Shown here: piece by piece, positions 48,700-58,713 of the stretch
Numbering within the stretch: position 1 is the first letter of the stretch
Layout of the letters: each line of letters begins with the position of its first letter
NCBI RefSeq assembly: GCF_011398355.1
Contig: NZ_AP021889.1
Coordinates: forward strand, 2,418,001 to 2,482,000
Reading direction: 5' to 3'
Length of the DNA: 64,000 bases
Source of the DNA: Thiosulfatimonas sediminis
GTDB lineage: Bacteria > Pseudomonadota > Gammaproteobacteria > Thiomicrospirales > Thiomicrospiraceae
Notes under the pieces: model-generated
Database searches by the model: none
What the model saw: the letters and a program-made list of their open reading frames with translations, nothing else
What the model was told of the DNA's origin: nothing
Translations under genes and position numbers: made by a program

Positions 48700-49177
48700 G
48701 CGTTTTCTGCTGCCAAAGTTGTAAAGCTTCAGTGGCTGTCTCTAACGGAATCCGCTGGCTTTGAATCGGCTGTAACGCTAATGACTTACCGAGGTTTTCA
48801 GCAATCCACGCATCGTCAAAACCAATGGCTTGAACCTGCTCACTGCTATTGGCATACACCAATCTTGGGATTCTCGCCCAATAAATTGCGCTCAAACACA
48901 TAGGACAAGGCTGACAACTACTGTAAAGAACACAATCGCTTAAATCAAAACGCGCCAACTTCTGGCTGGCAGCACGGATTGCCTGCATTTCAGCATGCGC
49001 GGTCGGGTCATTAAGTTCTAATACTTGATTTTGACCACTCGCCACCCATTCATTATTGCAAACCAACACCGCGCCAAAAGGCCCACCACGATCTTGGGTA
49101 ACCGCCTTGACCGATAAATCCACCGCCATCTGCAACCAATAATGCGCTTGTTCCAGGCTTTGTTCGATTTTCGCCAT
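48683..49177 (-). CDS. Nucleoside/guanine deaminase of the cytidine-deaminase fold
   Basis: 164 residues. Zinc site: AHAEMQAI (His and proton-shuttle Glu) and SSCQPCPMCLSAI (PCxxC, two Cys). The segment RLVYANSSEQVQAIGFDDAWI resembles guanine deaminase (GuaD) of Bacillus rather than TadA, which acts on tRNA. It deaminates a purine base or nucleoside; the exact substrate is not shown. It stands alone. Confidence 0.8.
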   Translation of the reverse strand: MAKIEQSLEQAHYWLQMAVDLSVKAVTQDRGGPFGAVLVCNNEWVASGQNQVLELNDPTAHAEMQAIRAASQKLARFDLSDCVLYSSCQPCPMCLSAIYWARIPRLVYANSSEQVQAIGFDDAWIAENLGKSLALQPIQSQRIPLETATEALQLWQQKTPKRQY

Positions 49178-49289
49178 ACTTTATGCGTCCTTTTTTGAAT
49201 ACAATACGAAGAAGATACAGAACTCATCTTCCGCTCAAGTTGCGCGCAGGATTTGGGTATTCTTAAACTTATTTGCGACCGAGACCCGA

Positions 49290-49472
49290 ATGAATCTTGC
49301 TTTAAAAAAATCACTCCGCAACAGTCTTTTGTTGGCGATAATGATTGGCGCCGTTGCTTTCTACCAAGGCGAAAGCACAGCAACCGCCATACTCGCAGTG
49401 ATATTTAGTTTTCTGATTATGTTACCGGCTTTTTGGCTTTCGTTTTGGCTCACCAATAAATATCAGGATTAA
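49290..49472 (+). CDS. Small membrane protein
   Basis: 60 residues with two hydrophobic helices (about 11-25 and 32-54) and short charged ends. Not recognised. It is 5 bases upstream of the DUF4136 lipoprotein gene and likely co-transcribed with it; a partner role is inference. Confidence 0.55.
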   Translation: MNLALKKSLRNSLLLAIMIGAVAFYQGESTATAILAVIFSFLIMLPAFWLSFWLTNKYQD

Positions 49473-49477
49473 TTAAC

Positions 49478-50056
49478 ATGCTGAAAATTCCATTTTTCAC
49501 ACCATTCAAAACCGCCGCTGTCGTGATTATTGCTGCCAGCTTATTCGGAGGTTGTAGTGCTCCGGTGAGCAAAGACTATAATCCCAATGTGGATTATCAA
49601 CGTTACCAAAGCCTTCACTTTTTACCCAGCGAGCGCGCCGAAAATACCGCTATTTTAAAATACAAAGCCGAGCATCCACTGCAAGCACAACGCCTAAAAG
49701 TCGCGATTGAAGACACCTTAAACGCCAAAGGAATCGCCGTAGGAAAAGACCCGGCAAACGGTTTTATTAGCTACCACGTGCAAACAGAAACTTATCTGGC
49801 GCGTGATCCGGTCAGTATCGGTTTTGGATTTGGAACCTTTGGACGACATGGCGGCATTCTGTTTGGTGCTAACGAGCCGCTGATTGAAGAAAAAGACCAT
49901 CAATTAATTATTGATATTTATAACCCAAGCTATCAAGTAGTATGGCGAGGCAAAACCGCTGTGGATTTCACCATCGCAACCACCCCGCAAGAATCAATGC
50001 GTCTAACGCAAGATGCGGTGCAACGCGTCCTAGCTAATTTCCCACCTAAGCCTTAA
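49478..50056 (+). CDS. DUF4136-family lipoprotein
   Basis: 192 residues. Signal peptide with lipobox LFGGC, lipid-modified Cys26. The body shows the DUF4136 pattern: DYNPNVDYQRYQSLHF, LNAKGIAVGKDPANGFISYHV, and VVWRGKTAVDFT, a typical envelope lipoprotein of unknown function. It overlaps the end of coaBC by 11 bases on the opposite strand. Confidence 0.82.
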   Translation: MLKIPFFTPFKTAAVVIIAASLFGGCSAPVSKDYNPNVDYQRYQSLHFLPSERAENTAILKYKAEHPLQAQRLKVAIEDTLNAKGIAVGKDPANGFISYHVQTETYLARDPVSIGFGFGTFGRHGGILFGANEPLIEEKDHQLIIDIYNPSYQVVWRGKTAVDFTIATTPQESMRLTQDAVQRVLANFPPKP

Positions 50057-51248
50057 TCGAAGTTTGTTGTTCGGCAATGAAAGCGAGAAGCTGTTGCGCT
50101 TGCTCGCTTTTTGTCGACGTAGGTAAGATTTTTTCGTGCTGCGCGCTCAACAAAGTCAACTGATTCTGTTCACGCTCAAACCCCAAATTTTCCCCTACCT
50201 GATTGGCACAAATCATATCTAATTTTTTCGCGTGCAATTTAGCGCGTGCGTACTCCAGCACATTTTGGGTTTCTGCCGCAAAACCAACCACAAACGGTTT
50301 ATCACTTTGCGCGGCCACCCAAGCCACAATATCTGGATTTTTGACCAACTGTAAGGTCAGTCCGTCTTGCCCTGGCTGCTTTTTTATTTTGTGCTGACTG
50401 GATTGCGCCAACGCAAAATCGGCCACCGCCGCGGCGCTAATAAACACCGCATTCTGCGCATAATGCGCTTGCACCGCCGCAAACATCTGCTGAGCAGAAC
50501 GCACATCAATTCGATGTACGTTGAACGGTGTCGCAAGTGTCACAGGCCCAGCGATAAGCGTGACTTTCGCCCCCATTTTCTGCGCTTGCTCGGCAATCGC
50601 AAACCCCATCTTCCCAGAACTACGATTACCCAGAAAGCGCACCGGGTCCAAATCTTCAAAGGTTGGACCGGCACTAATCAACAAACGCTGACCTTGCCAA
50701 TACGGCTGCGATATTGGCGATATTTGCAAAGCCTGCCAAGCCTGAAAAATCTCCAACGCCTCTGGCATTCTACCCGCCCCCACTTCACCGCACGCCTGTG
50801 GGCCGCTGGCCGGCTGCAATACATGATAGCCACGGTTTTGCAAAATTTGAATATTCTCTTGCGTGGCTGGGTTTTGCCACATTAAGCGATTCATCGCCGG
50901 CACCATGAGTACCGGACGGTCTGTCGCCAAAATAAGCGTGCTTAACAAATTATCCGCTAACCCCATACGAATTTTAGCCAAGGTGTTCGCGCTGGCGGGA
51001 GCCAGAACAATCCAATCCGCCCAGCGCGCCAACTCAATATGCCCCATGCCCGCTTCTTGCTCGTTATCAAACAAACTGTCGCGCACCGCATGGCCACTCA
51101 AGGCTTGAAAGCTTAATGGTTGAATAAATTGCTTGGCTGACTCACTCATTACCACCTGAACATGATGGCCGGCCTTAATGAATTGGCGACATAATTCCAA
51201 AGATTTATAAGCAGCTATGCCGCCACTGACGGCTAAAAGTATTTTCAT
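50046..51248 (-). CDS. coaBC: Bifunctional phosphopantothenoylcysteine decarboxylase/synthetase CoaBC
   Basis: 400 residues. The N-terminal CoaC flavoprotein half has VSGGIAAYK, LSFQALSGHAVR, ARWADWIVLAPASANT (catalytic His replaced only if HxxLxxxAD differs; here HIELARWAD is present) and the PAMNxxM-type segment VPAMNRLMW. The C-terminal CoaB half has ISAGPTFEDLDPVRFLGNRSSGKMG and VGFAAET. It makes 4'-phosphopantetheine from phosphopantothenate and Cys in CoA synthesis. Confidence 0.96.
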   Translation of the reverse strand: MKILLAVSGGIAAYKSLELCRQFIKAGHHVQVVMSESAKQFIQPLSFQALSGHAVRDSLFDNEQEAGMGHIELARWADWIVLAPASANTLAKIRMGLADNLLSTLILATDRPVLMVPAMNRLMWQNPATQENIQILQNRGYHVLQPASGPQACGEVGAGRMPEALEIFQAWQALQISPISQPYWQGQRLLISAGPTFEDLDPVRFLGNRSSGKMGFAIAEQAQKMGAKVTLIAGPVTLATPFNVHRIDVRSAQQMFAAVQAHYAQNAVFISAAAVADFALAQSSQHKIKKQPGQDGLTLQLVKNPDIVAWVAAQSDKPFVVGFAAETQNVLEYARAKLHAKKLDMICANQVGENLGFEREQNQLTLLSAQHEKILPTSTKSEQAQQLLAFIAEQQTSIKA

Positions 51249-51432
51249 TTTCAGTTCAGATTTAGTTGATAAACTTAGCGACTATAATAAACCTTCGTGC
51301 TGTTTTTGGGCAGTCAGATTACCGCTTACTTCACTAAGGAGACACAGAATAAGTCCAAATGGTCTCAGACTCAGAACAATTTGGCTGCACTGTGTTCCTC
51401 TAAAAATGATTTTGTAAAAGGATCTCAATACC

Positions 51433-51945
51433 GTGAAAAAATTCAATATTTTGCATTTCAGCTTATTTATTTTCATTACTCTATTTTTTATTTCAGCAAT
51501 GGATATTTGGCATGATTTGAACGATATGGGCGGTATGAATACACATATCTGGATTGAAATTGTGATGGCGATTCTCTCTTTAGTCGCTTTCGGCTATATG
51601 CTGCATTCGATTCGCCGCCACAAAATAAAACTCACCGATGTACGCGAAACCTTAGATCAAACCCAACAAGAGTTAAATTCGGCCCAAAGCCAAACACAAA
51701 AGCTGCGCGGCGAATTTTCTGACATGATTCAAAAGCAATTTGACACCTGGCAATTAACGCATAGCGAAAAAGAAGTCGCTCTACTATTGCTAAAAGGACT
51801 CAGTCTTGACGAAATTGCCAATATCCGCAGCACCAAAGAAAAAACCGTCCGCCAACAAGCGTCTAATCTTTACAAAAAAGCACAAGTTGCCGGCCGACAT
51901 GAGCTAGTTGCCTATTTCTTTGAAGATTTACTGACCGTTCAATAA
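51433..51945 (+). CDS. Membrane-anchored LuxR-type HTH protein
   Basis: 170 residues. Two membrane helices (about 7-23 and 40-60) precede a coiled coil (about 68-98) and a C-terminal GerE/LuxR-like helix-turn-helix: LTHSEKEVALLLLKGLSLDEIANIR then EKTVRQQASNLYKKAQVAGR. The recognition helix follows the LuxR layout (STKEKTVRQQAS). It would bind DNA while anchored in the inner membrane. The start is GTG; AAAGGA lies 10 bases before. The next gene, an MCP, converges after 5 bases. Confidence 0.78.
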   Translation: MKKFNILHFSLFIFITLFFISAMDIWHDLNDMGGMNTHIWIEIVMAILSLVAFGYMLHSIRRHKIKLTDVRETLDQTQQELNSAQSQTQKLRGEFSDMIQKQFDTWQLTHSEKEVALLLLKGLSLDEIANIRSTKEKTVRQQASNLYKKAQVAGRHELVAYFFEDLLTVQ

Positions 51946-51950
51946 CCCAC

Positions 51951-54680
51951 TTAATGACGAGTTATGCGCGGTTGATTCTCCACTTTAAAGCGTGTGACCG
52001 AAGATTGTAGGCTCTGGCTTTGCTGCGTCATTGAATCCGCCGCAGCGGTAATCTCTTCAACCAGAGCCGCATTCTGCTGAGTATCACTGTCAATTTGTGC
52101 AATCGCTACATTAATCTGCTGAATACCCTGTTGTTGCTCGCGCGATGCCGACGAAATTTCTGAAACCATATCCGCCACTTGTACAATCGCTTGGTTGATG
52201 TCTTGCAAAGCGCCACTGGTCTCACCAATTTTATCGGTACCGTGTTCAATGTTACTGACGGTATCTTCAATCAGTGACTTTATCTCTTTAGCTGCCTCAG
52301 CGGACTTACCTGCCAAAGTACGTACCTCGCCAGCCACCACCGCAAATCCACGCCCATGCTCACCGGCACGCGCCGCCTCAACCGCCGCATTTAACGCCAA
52401 GAGATTGGTTTGAAAAGCGATGGCATCAATTAAGCCCGTAATCTCTTCAATCTTCTTACTGGAATCACGAATCTCTTCAATCGCCTGTTCGGTCTGCTGC
52501 ATAATGTGTCGCCCTTGTTTAGCACGCTGCATTGCATCCCGCGCCAAGGCATCTGCATTCGCCGCGTTTTCACTGGTATGGCGAATCGCCGCCGTCAATT
52601 GCTCGATTGCGGCCGCGGTTTCCTCTAAGGAGGCGGCTTGTGATTGAGTGCGCTGATTTAAATCACTGTTGCCGGAACTGACTTCAAAACTCGACGATGT
52701 CACCGTTGCCGCCGTCTGCACTACTTGGCCAACCACCGAATTAAGCGCCAAATTGCTTTGATTGATTGCGTTCTTTAGTTGCTCAAACTCTCCATGCATT
52801 TCGCTTTCAATTTGTAGCGTTAAGTCGCCATTCTGCTGCGCAGTTGCGGCTTTGATAATTGCCTCAATCGCCACTTGTAAACGGTCTAATGAGGTGTTCG
52901 TGTGCACTTTTAGTTGATCCAAGTTCCCTTGCAACGCCAAGGTAACGCGCTTGTCGAGGTCTCCTTCACTCAATGCTTGAATCGCCTCACCAACTTCTTG
53001 TATCGCAGCCTGCATCACCGCCATCGCTTGGTTGACAGTATGCCGAAACTCGCCTTTGACCTCATCGCCCAAACGCATCGAAAAATCGCCTTGCACAATC
53101 GCTCCCATCACCTTGTCGAGGTTTTCAATGGTCGTCTGCACACTCTCTGCCGAAGCGTTGACATTGGTCGCTAACAAGTGCAAATCGCCTTTTAAATTCG
53201 CGGTCATGCGCTGTGAAAAATCACCTTGCGCAATAAATTGCATGGTGCGATTAACGTCTTTCAAGGCGGTATCCGTCTCGTGCAACAGTTCATTGAAAGC
53301 TTGACCAGCCTGCGCCACTTCATCTCGCCCTTGAATACGACAACGCACATCGTATTGCATACTGTCCTTAACCTGTAGCATTGTGCGCGTCAGTTGCTGA
53401 ATTGGCTGACTGATATTGGCTGCCAAAAAGCGACCAAAAATAGCAATCAACAACATCATTGCAAGACTTAAAGCGAACACCAGATACTGCAATTGAGTCA
53501 CACTCGCAAAGGCTTCCGAGGCGTTCATCTCCGCTAACAACACCCAATTTAAACCCAATACTTGAATCGGCGTGTAAGCGGATAAGATTGTTTCATCACC
53601 GCGTTGATAATTCACCTCACCGGATTGGCCTTGTAAGCCTAACTGCAAACTCGGTGCGCTAATTTTTCCTTGCTCTGGATTGGCAAACGAATTGAGCACG
53701 CTGTGCGTTTGCGCTCTCACCCGAGAATCGGAACGCATCAACCCATCGGCACCCACCAAATACGAATCTCCGGTTTCCCCTAAGCCGCTGCTCTGCGCCA
53801 TAATTGCCGAGATGCGATCAAGCGGCATTTGAAAAACCAGCGTGCCGATACGTTCCTCTTTCGCATTGCGAGTATTGATAATTGGTGTGGCAGCAAAGGC
53901 GGCCGGCGTATTGTATGAAGGTGTATAAGAGGCTAAATCGGTAAAGAAGGTTTCACCTTTTTGCAATCCCTGTGCTTGCTGAAAGGCTTGCGCCAAGCCA
54001 GAGGTCTGCCAAGGCCCCGTCTTCAAGTTGGTGGCAAAATCCAACTCTTTAAATACGCTATAAACCACATTGCCGTCGTTATCAATCAGAAAAATATCGT
54101 AAAAACCAAAACGTTGTAAATAGCGATTCAGCCATGGATGTACATCGCTATGATAGCGGTTGTAGCCGTAATAGCCTTGGTTGGCCAATTCATTCATACT
54201 ATTTTTTTGGCCAAGTGGATTGGGATTGTTAGCGATAAACGCATACTGCAAGCGAATCGCTTGCTCGCTGAGTTGTTCTAATGAGAACGCCGCATCGGTC
54301 CCCGTCTGCTTACGGTATTGCGTACCAAACTGGTTTTGCCAATAATCTTGTAACGCTTGTTTCTGCTGTCTGACCTCATTCGGATCGCCTTCATCCATGC
54401 CGTCATCCGACCCCCCAAACGAAAGGAAGCTAACACGAAATCCTTGCATCGCATCTATGACCGATTGGCTGCCAGCGACATTGACTAACTGATTATCAAT
54501 GTCTTGCAAATAACGGGTAATGGAATCGGCTTTGATATCACGAATCGCCTCCAACTCTTTGTAGGTCAATTCTTCCAATGCATTTTTGGCAGTAAAAACC
54601 GAACCCAGCGTAATAATCAGCATTGGAATCAAACCCACCAAAAGCAATGCTGTCAGAATTTTAGAGCTTATTTTTTGCAT
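51951..54680 (-). CDS. Methyl-accepting chemotaxis protein
   Basis: 909 residues. Helix 1 (about 8-30), a periplasmic double-Cache-like sensor (about 35-385), helix 2 (about 398-418), then several HAMP-like modules (about 420-620) and the signalling domain with the highly conserved hairpin ([21 protein letters not shown], then [21 protein letters not shown]). No clear CheB/CheR-type C-terminal pentapeptide is seen. It senses a small extracellular ligand and controls CheA. GAGG lies 7 bases before the ATG. Confidence 0.93.
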   Translation of the reverse strand: MQKISSKILTALLLVGLIPMLIITLGSVFTAKNALEELTYKELEAIRDIKADSITRYLQDIDNQLVNVAGSQSVIDAMQGFRVSFLSFGGSDDGMDEGDPNEVRQQKQALQDYWQNQFGTQYRKQTGTDAAFSLEQLSEQAIRLQYAFIANNPNPLGQKNSMNELANQGYYGYNRYHSDVHPWLNRYLQRFGFYDIFLIDNDGNVVYSVFKELDFATNLKTGPWQTSGLAQAFQQAQGLQKGETFFTDLASYTPSYNTPAAFAATPIINTRNAKEERIGTLVFQMPLDRISAIMAQSSGLGETGDSYLVGADGLMRSDSRVRAQTHSVLNSFANPEQGKISAPSLQLGLQGQSGEVNYQRGDETILSAYTPIQVLGLNWVLLAEMNASEAFASVTQLQYLVFALSLAMMLLIAIFGRFLAANISQPIQQLTRTMLQVKDSMQYDVRCRIQGRDEVAQAGQAFNELLHETDTALKDVNRTMQFIAQGDFSQRMTANLKGDLHLLATNVNASAESVQTTIENLDKVMGAIVQGDFSMRLGDEVKGEFRHTVNQAMAVMQAAIQEVGEAIQALSEGDLDKRVTLALQGNLDQLKVHTNTSLDRLQVAIEAIIKAATAQQNGDLTLQIESEMHGEFEQLKNAINQSNLALNSVVGQVVQTAATVTSSSFEVSSGNSDLNQRTQSQAASLEETAAAIEQLTAAIRHTSENAANADALARDAMQRAKQGRHIMQQTEQAIEEIRDSSKKIEEITGLIDAIAFQTNLLALNAAVEAARAGEHGRGFAVVAGEVRTLAGKSAEAAKEIKSLIEDTVSNIEHGTDKIGETSGALQDINQAIVQVADMVSEISSASREQQQGIQQINVAIAQIDSDTQQNAALVEEITAAADSMTQQSQSLQSSVTRFKVENQPRITRH

Positions 54681-54875
54681 GGAGCTACCTCAAAGACTAG
54701 ACTCAACAACCTAAACTACCTTGCTTAGAGGGACTTATTTTGCGCGCCCCAGTACCTATACAAGACTGATACAACTTAGAGTAATCGATATGACTTGCTG
54801 GCGCTATTGGCAAGAAAACTGAGTAAAAATTCACTACTAGCTGTGTTGCAGAACCGATGAAAGGAAATTTTAGAC

Positions 54876-54911
54876 AAAAAAAAGTCCAGAATATAACCTG
54901 TATATCTGGAC
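54876..54911 (-). terminator. Strong Rho-independent terminator
   Basis: On the minus strand GTCCAGATATA pairs with TATATTCTGGAC (one bulge), followed by eight T. It ends the FccAB-like transcript, about 100 bases after the FccB stop. The rest of 54681-54875 is the MCP promoter region with no gene. Confidence 0.88.
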
Positions 54912-54914
54912 AAA

Positions 54915-54926
54915 GGGAGGCCTCCC
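54915..54926. repeat. Perfect 12-bp palindrome
   Basis: GGGAGGCCTCCC lies between two terminator hairpins downstream of the FccB-like gene. It could be a protein-binding site or part of a small transcript; function unknown. Confidence 0.4.
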
Positions 54927-54970
54927 AAAACACAATCAAGCCATTAATTTGCATTAACGGCCAAAGGAGC

Positions 54971-54997
54971 TACAAAACAAGTCCATATAGACTTGTT
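54971..54997 (-). terminator. First hairpin after the FccB-like gene
   Basis: On the minus strand AACAAGTC pairs with GACTTGTT (8 bp, loop TATATG), followed by TTG. The short T tract makes it a weak terminator; the strong one lies 60 bases further on. Confidence 0.55.
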
Positions 54998-55015
54998 CCA
55001 TCTCCCAAAGGACTT

Positions 55016-56290
55016 TTATGAAAAAGTATCGTTAAAAAGGTTACCCGCCCAATCAAACATATCGCCGTAATTACGCGTGCTTGGCGCACTTGCATACGGG
55101 TAGTTATTTCCGGCGACCAACTGCATCTGACGAGTGGTCGAATTGTATTCATACAGCGCAGTCAACCAGGTCGCTTCGGTACGCGAAACTGGGCTATAGC
55201 AAGCCGAATTGGTTTTCGGCGCAGGGTCCGGAGCAAGGTTATTCAATAAACGCAGCACCGCATCGGCACACACTTTCGCTTCGGAATTGCCGATATGCCC
55301 GGCTTTCGGTTGGCCGGTGCCTTGCGAATCACCAATGATATGGATATTACTGGCAAGGGTCGACTCATAGCTTAACGGGTTTACCGGCGCCCAGTTACCG
55401 CTATTCAAACCGGCATCAAAAATGATTTTGCCCGCTTTTTGGTTTGGGATAACATTCAAGACATCGGCGTCAATCGACTTGGTGACACCATTCTCTTGAT
55501 AAGTCACGATGCGATTCGTCGAATCAACTGCGGTCACCACAGCATTCGGGATGTAGTTGATGCCGTACATCTCAAAACGCGCGCCGAAAGAATCCGCTTC
55601 CACCGTAATCCCCGGATTGGCATCAAGGACCGTGACCGTGGCACCTAAACCACGAGCATTATTCAGCGCATCCGCAACCACGCAAGCACGCTCATAAGGC
55701 CCTGGAGGACAACGATAAGGTGCGGCCGGAATGGTCATCACAAAATGCTGACCGCTACTCATTGCATCCAACTGCGCTTTTAACAGATTGGTTTGTGTAC
55801 CGGCTTGCCAAGCGTGCGGAACCAAGGACGGATCGTGTCCGGCGACATAGTCGAAATCAATTCCCGGTGCCAAGACTAAACGGCTGTAACTTAACGTTTG
55901 TCCGTTGGCCAGCGTTACCGTTTGCGCGCTTTTATTAATCGCCGTAACACTACTGTTAATCATATTCACGCCACGATTTTGCTGCGCTTGATAACCAAAG
56001 CTCAAACCTGCCGTGGTTCTCTGTCCGTTTAAAACCAAATTACTTAAAATCGGCGAAACATAACTGCTGTTTGGTTCAATGAGGGTGACTTCAACACCTT
56101 GGCCGCCCCACTGCTTTACGTATTTCGCAGCTGTTGAGCCGGCGAAACCGCCGCCGACCACAATCACGTGCGGAATGGTTGCCGCTTCAGTGCGCATCGC
56201 CAAACTGGGTGCCAACGCAGCGGTTGCACCAACGCCTAACAATTTGAATAAGTTACGGCGCGAAAATTTTGAATCTAAACTTGTCTTCAT
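55016..56290 (-). CDS. FccB-like sulfide dehydrogenase flavoprotein
   Basis: 424 residues. A Tat signal (SRRNLFKLLG) leads to the periplasm. The FAD fold begins VIVVGGGFAGSTAAKY (about 43), and the second dinucleotide fold is near 215. The redox-active cysteines of flavocytochrome c are probably C194 (APYRCPPGPYERA) and C364 (NSACYS). Such proteins oxidise sulfide and pass electrons to a cytochrome c subunit, here the gene upstream (10 bases apart). It ends at a double terminator. Confidence 0.88.
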   Translation of the reverse strand: MKTSLDSKFSRRNLFKLLGVGATAALAPSLAMRTEAATIPHVIVVGGGFAGSTAAKYVKQWGGQGVEVTLIEPNSSYVSPILSNLVLNGQRTTAGLSFGYQAQQNRGVNMINSSVTAINKSAQTVTLANGQTLSYSRLVLAPGIDFDYVAGHDPSLVPHAWQAGTQTNLLKAQLDAMSSGQHFVMTIPAAPYRCPPGPYERACVVADALNNARGLGATVTVLDANPGITVEADSFGARFEMYGINYIPNAVVTAVDSTNRIVTYQENGVTKSIDADVLNVIPNQKAGKIIFDAGLNSGNWAPVNPLSYESTLASNIHIIGDSQGTGQPKAGHIGNSEAKVCADAVLRLLNNLAPDPAPKTNSACYSPVSRTEATWLTALYEYNSTTRQMQLVAGNNYPYASAPSTRNYGDMFDWAGNLFNDTFS

Positions 56291-56299
56291 GGTTGGCTC

Positions 56300-57313
56300 C
56301 TAATCATCATCACGGTCGTCATCGTCATCATCACGGTCGTCATCGTCATCGTCATCGTCATCGTCGTCGGAGTCGGAGTCGGAACTTGAACTGCTGCTTG
56401 ACTCATTTATCGTTGATAAATACGTTGCTAAATCTTCACGCTCTTGCTGCGTGTAGCCAATCGTCGCCGCACCCATAATGTGAGTGGTCGGGTATTCATT
56501 AAGCTCTTCCAAAATTTCGCCGTAACTTTCGCCGGCAATGCTATCCCAACCGTTTACCGAGCGACCGTTGCTGCCGTGACATTGGAAACACTGCGAAGCC
56601 AACAAACGACCGCGGGTTACCGCATAATTTGCTAACGGAATATCATTCGTCACAGTTGAATAATCCGCATCATCGTGACCGTCGTTGTCGTCATCGCGGT
56701 CGTATTCATCGTCAATACCATCGCTGTCGCTATCGCCATCGTGTTGGTAATCGTCGTCTTCGTAATTGGCAACGCCGTCGTTGTCGTGGTCATCGTAATA
56801 ATCTGGAATTTGATTATCGTCTTTGTCCATCGGATCATAATCCAGACTGTAAACCGCAACGCCGTCGACCGTTTGCACAGTGACATTCAACGGATCGTCA
56901 GAAACGCCGTCACCATTCACATCGACAATATCATCAGGCGACATCGCCAAAGGCACATAACCCAAATCGAATTGAGTGCGCATATTGATAATAGAGTCGC
57001 CGTTGAAGGTCAGCGGAGTAATCACTTGATCTAGGGTACCTTCATTGGTAATCATCACAATGCGGCAATCGACTTGATAAGGCAGTTCAAGGGAGAATGG
57101 ATGCTCTGTCGTCCCATTCGGCACAGAACCAACCGATGGATTACTGCCATCGGAACAGAAAGCTTGGATAAGCGTGCCCGGTACCGTACCGGAAAGACTC
57201 ACTGATGCCGGTGTCGCTGGGGCGGTGGTAGTGTCGCCGCCTCCGCCGCAAGCACTGAGCAGAATAGAGAGCGGAATAACTGACAGATAGCCAGATAAAC
57301 GGTGATAAGCCAT
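56300..57313 (-). CDS. Asp-rich cytochrome c lipoprotein (FccA-like)
   Basis: 337 residues. Lipobox LLSAC (Cys22), then a beta-type region (about 35-155), a Ca-binding, thrombospondin-type-3-like Asp-rich stretch (about 160-220, e.g. DHDNDGVANYEDDD), one haem site C242-F-Q-C-H246 with probable ligand M280, and an Asp/Ser-rich tail of about 30 residues. The haem domain (GSNGRSVNGWDSIAGES, IGYTQQEREDLATYL) resembles FccA. It would carry electrons from the FccB-like protein, tethered to the outer or inner membrane. The tail is coded by a trinucleotide repeat. Confidence 0.83.
   Translation of the reverse strand: MAYHRLSGYLSVIPLSILLSACGGGGDTTTAPATPASVSLSGTVPGTLIQAFCSDGSNPSVGSVPNGTTEHPFSLELPYQVDCRIVMITNEGTLDQVITPLTFNGDSIINMRTQFDLGYVPLAMSPDDIVDVNGDGVSDDPLNVTVQTVDGVAVYSLDYDPMDKDDNQIPDYYDDHDNDGVANYEDDDYQHDGDSDSDGIDDEYDRDDDNDGHDDADYSTVTNDIPLANYAVTRGRLLASQCFQCHGSNGRSVNGWDSIAGESYGEILEELNEYPTTHIMGAATIGYTQQEREDLATYLSTINESSSSSSSDSDSDDDDDDDDDDDRDDDDDDRDDD
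56309..56377 (+). repeat. Trinucleotide microsatellite in the cytochrome gene
   Basis: A run of gtc/atc triplets (reading GAC/GAT, Asp, on the minus strand) with interspersed cgg (Arg). It codes the C-terminal Asp tail of the cytochrome. Being in-frame, expansion or loss would change tail length without a frameshift. Confidence 0.85.
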
Positions 57314-57502
57314 AAGTAAGCTCCTCGATTGATAAATGAAACGCTCTGGAGGCGCTTAAAAAGTGCAATCGAGTATGTTGCGTCTTAACAAGCCTAACAA
57401 GGGGCAAATGTCCGCTTAGACGTATGTCTTAAAATGCGACAAATTACCTATAAAAGGAAATTTATCACATAAAAGTCACCGCCGAAAAGCCCGCCGGCGC
57501 GA

Positions 57503-57892
57503 TTAATCTTGAATGGCTTTTTCAAATGGTTCAAATACCACTGGACGCCCGTTCGGGTTCAAAGCCACACCAATATTTCGTCCTAAACACATCACTTTTT
57601 GGTCTTCATTACGCACAATAGTCTGCACAAAGGCATACTTGATACGTGACTCACGTTCCATATGCACCGTCACGGTAAATTCGTCATTGGGACGAAGTGA
57701 CGCTTTAAAATCCAACTCCGCACGCACCAACATTAAATGAATTTGCTGTGCAGTATAATCGGCAAAATTAATTCCTAAACTGTGTAGATATTGGTGTCTG
57801 GCGTGTTCAAAATAGTGCATATAACTGGCGTTATTCACCACACCCTGCAAGTCGCACTCATAATCTCTTACCTGCATTTGTATGCTAAACAT
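57503..57892 (-). CDS. YbgC-type acyl-CoA thioesterase
   Basis: 129 residues, hot-dog fold. VRDYECDLQGVVNNASYMHYFEHARHQYL holds the family motif, with Asp in DLQGVVNN and Asn/Tyr in the helix. It hydrolyses short- or medium-chain acyl-CoA thioesters; the substrate is unknown. Complete with ATG at 57892. Confidence 0.85.
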   Translation of the reverse strand: MFSIQMQVRDYECDLQGVVNNASYMHYFEHARHQYLHSLGINFADYTAQQIHLMLVRAELDFKASLRPNDEFTVTVHMERESRIKYAFVQTIVRNEDQKVMCLGRNIGVALNPNGRPVVFEPFEKAIQD

Positions 57893-58022
57893 TGCAATTT
57901 TCTCCGTTATTAAATTAATATTAGTATCTCAATCAGTATTAAATATCTGATGTCGCTGGTGCAACCTCTATCTGCTACAGCGAAAGTCGATAGACCTGCT
58001 CTTCAATCAAAGGAGCAAAATC

Positions 58023-58703
58023 ATGACCATTTTGGACTGGCACTCGTCGGAAAGACCGCGAGAAAAGCTCTTAGCGCAAGGGGCACAAAGTTTAAGCGAT
58101 GCCGAACTGCTGGCGATTTTCTTGCGTGTCGGGGTTAAAGGGCTCAGTGCGGTCGACTTAGCGCAAAATTTACTCGACCATTTTGGTTCTTTACACACGC
58201 TGTTAAACGCCGAGAAAGCCGCCTTTTGCCAAGCAAAAGGGTTAGGCGATGCTAAATTCGTGCAGTTACAAGCCGTGTTGGAAATGTCGCGCCGGCATTT
58301 TGAAAGTGGCCTACAAAAAGGCGATGCAATGCAAGCACCGAATTTAGTCGCACGGTTTCTGGAACATCAAATCGGCCATCAAGCACGTGAAACCTTCGGC
58401 GTGCTGTTGCTCGACCAACAACACCATCTGATTCACTATCAAAATCTGTTTACCGGCACGCTCAACCAAGCCAGTGTCTATCCTCGCGAAGTGCTTAAAA
58501 TCGCTTTGCAATACGATGCCGCTGCCGTGATTTTAGCCCATAACCATCCGTCCGGCGACCCAACGCCGAGCCAAGCAGACATCCAACTAACCGCCCAACT
58601 CAGCCAAGCATTACAACTCATTGATATCCGCACCTTGGACCACCTAATACTTGGCGATAAAGGGCGCTGGAGCTCACTGGCCGAACTCGGCAAAATGCCT
58701 TGA
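58023..58703 (+). CDS. radC: RadC-family JAMM/MPN protein
   Basis: 226 residues. N-terminal HhH-like part ([20 protein letters not shown]), then the JAMM zinc motif: E near 118, [14 protein letters not shown] (about 180) and Asp nearby. RadC of E. coli was long linked to repair, but the role is still unclear. This copy is chromosomal-type rather than the mobile-element type. Confidence 0.92.
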   Translation: MTILDWHSSERPREKLLAQGAQSLSDAELLAIFLRVGVKGLSAVDLAQNLLDHFGSLHTLLNAEKAAFCQAKGLGDAKFVQLQAVLEMSRRHFESGLQKGDAMQAPNLVARFLEHQIGHQARETFGVLLLDQQHHLIHYQNLFTGTLNQASVYPREVLKIALQYDAAAVILAHNHPSGDPTPSQADIQLTAQLSQALQLIDIRTLDHLILGDKGRWSSLAELGKMP

Positions 58704-58713
58704 TACTGTTACG

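Noticed and set aside
56629-57034. Plus-strand ORFs rich in Val/Ile/His over the Asp-rich cytochrome
   Set aside because: They come from the GAC/GAT repeats read backwards; low complexity.
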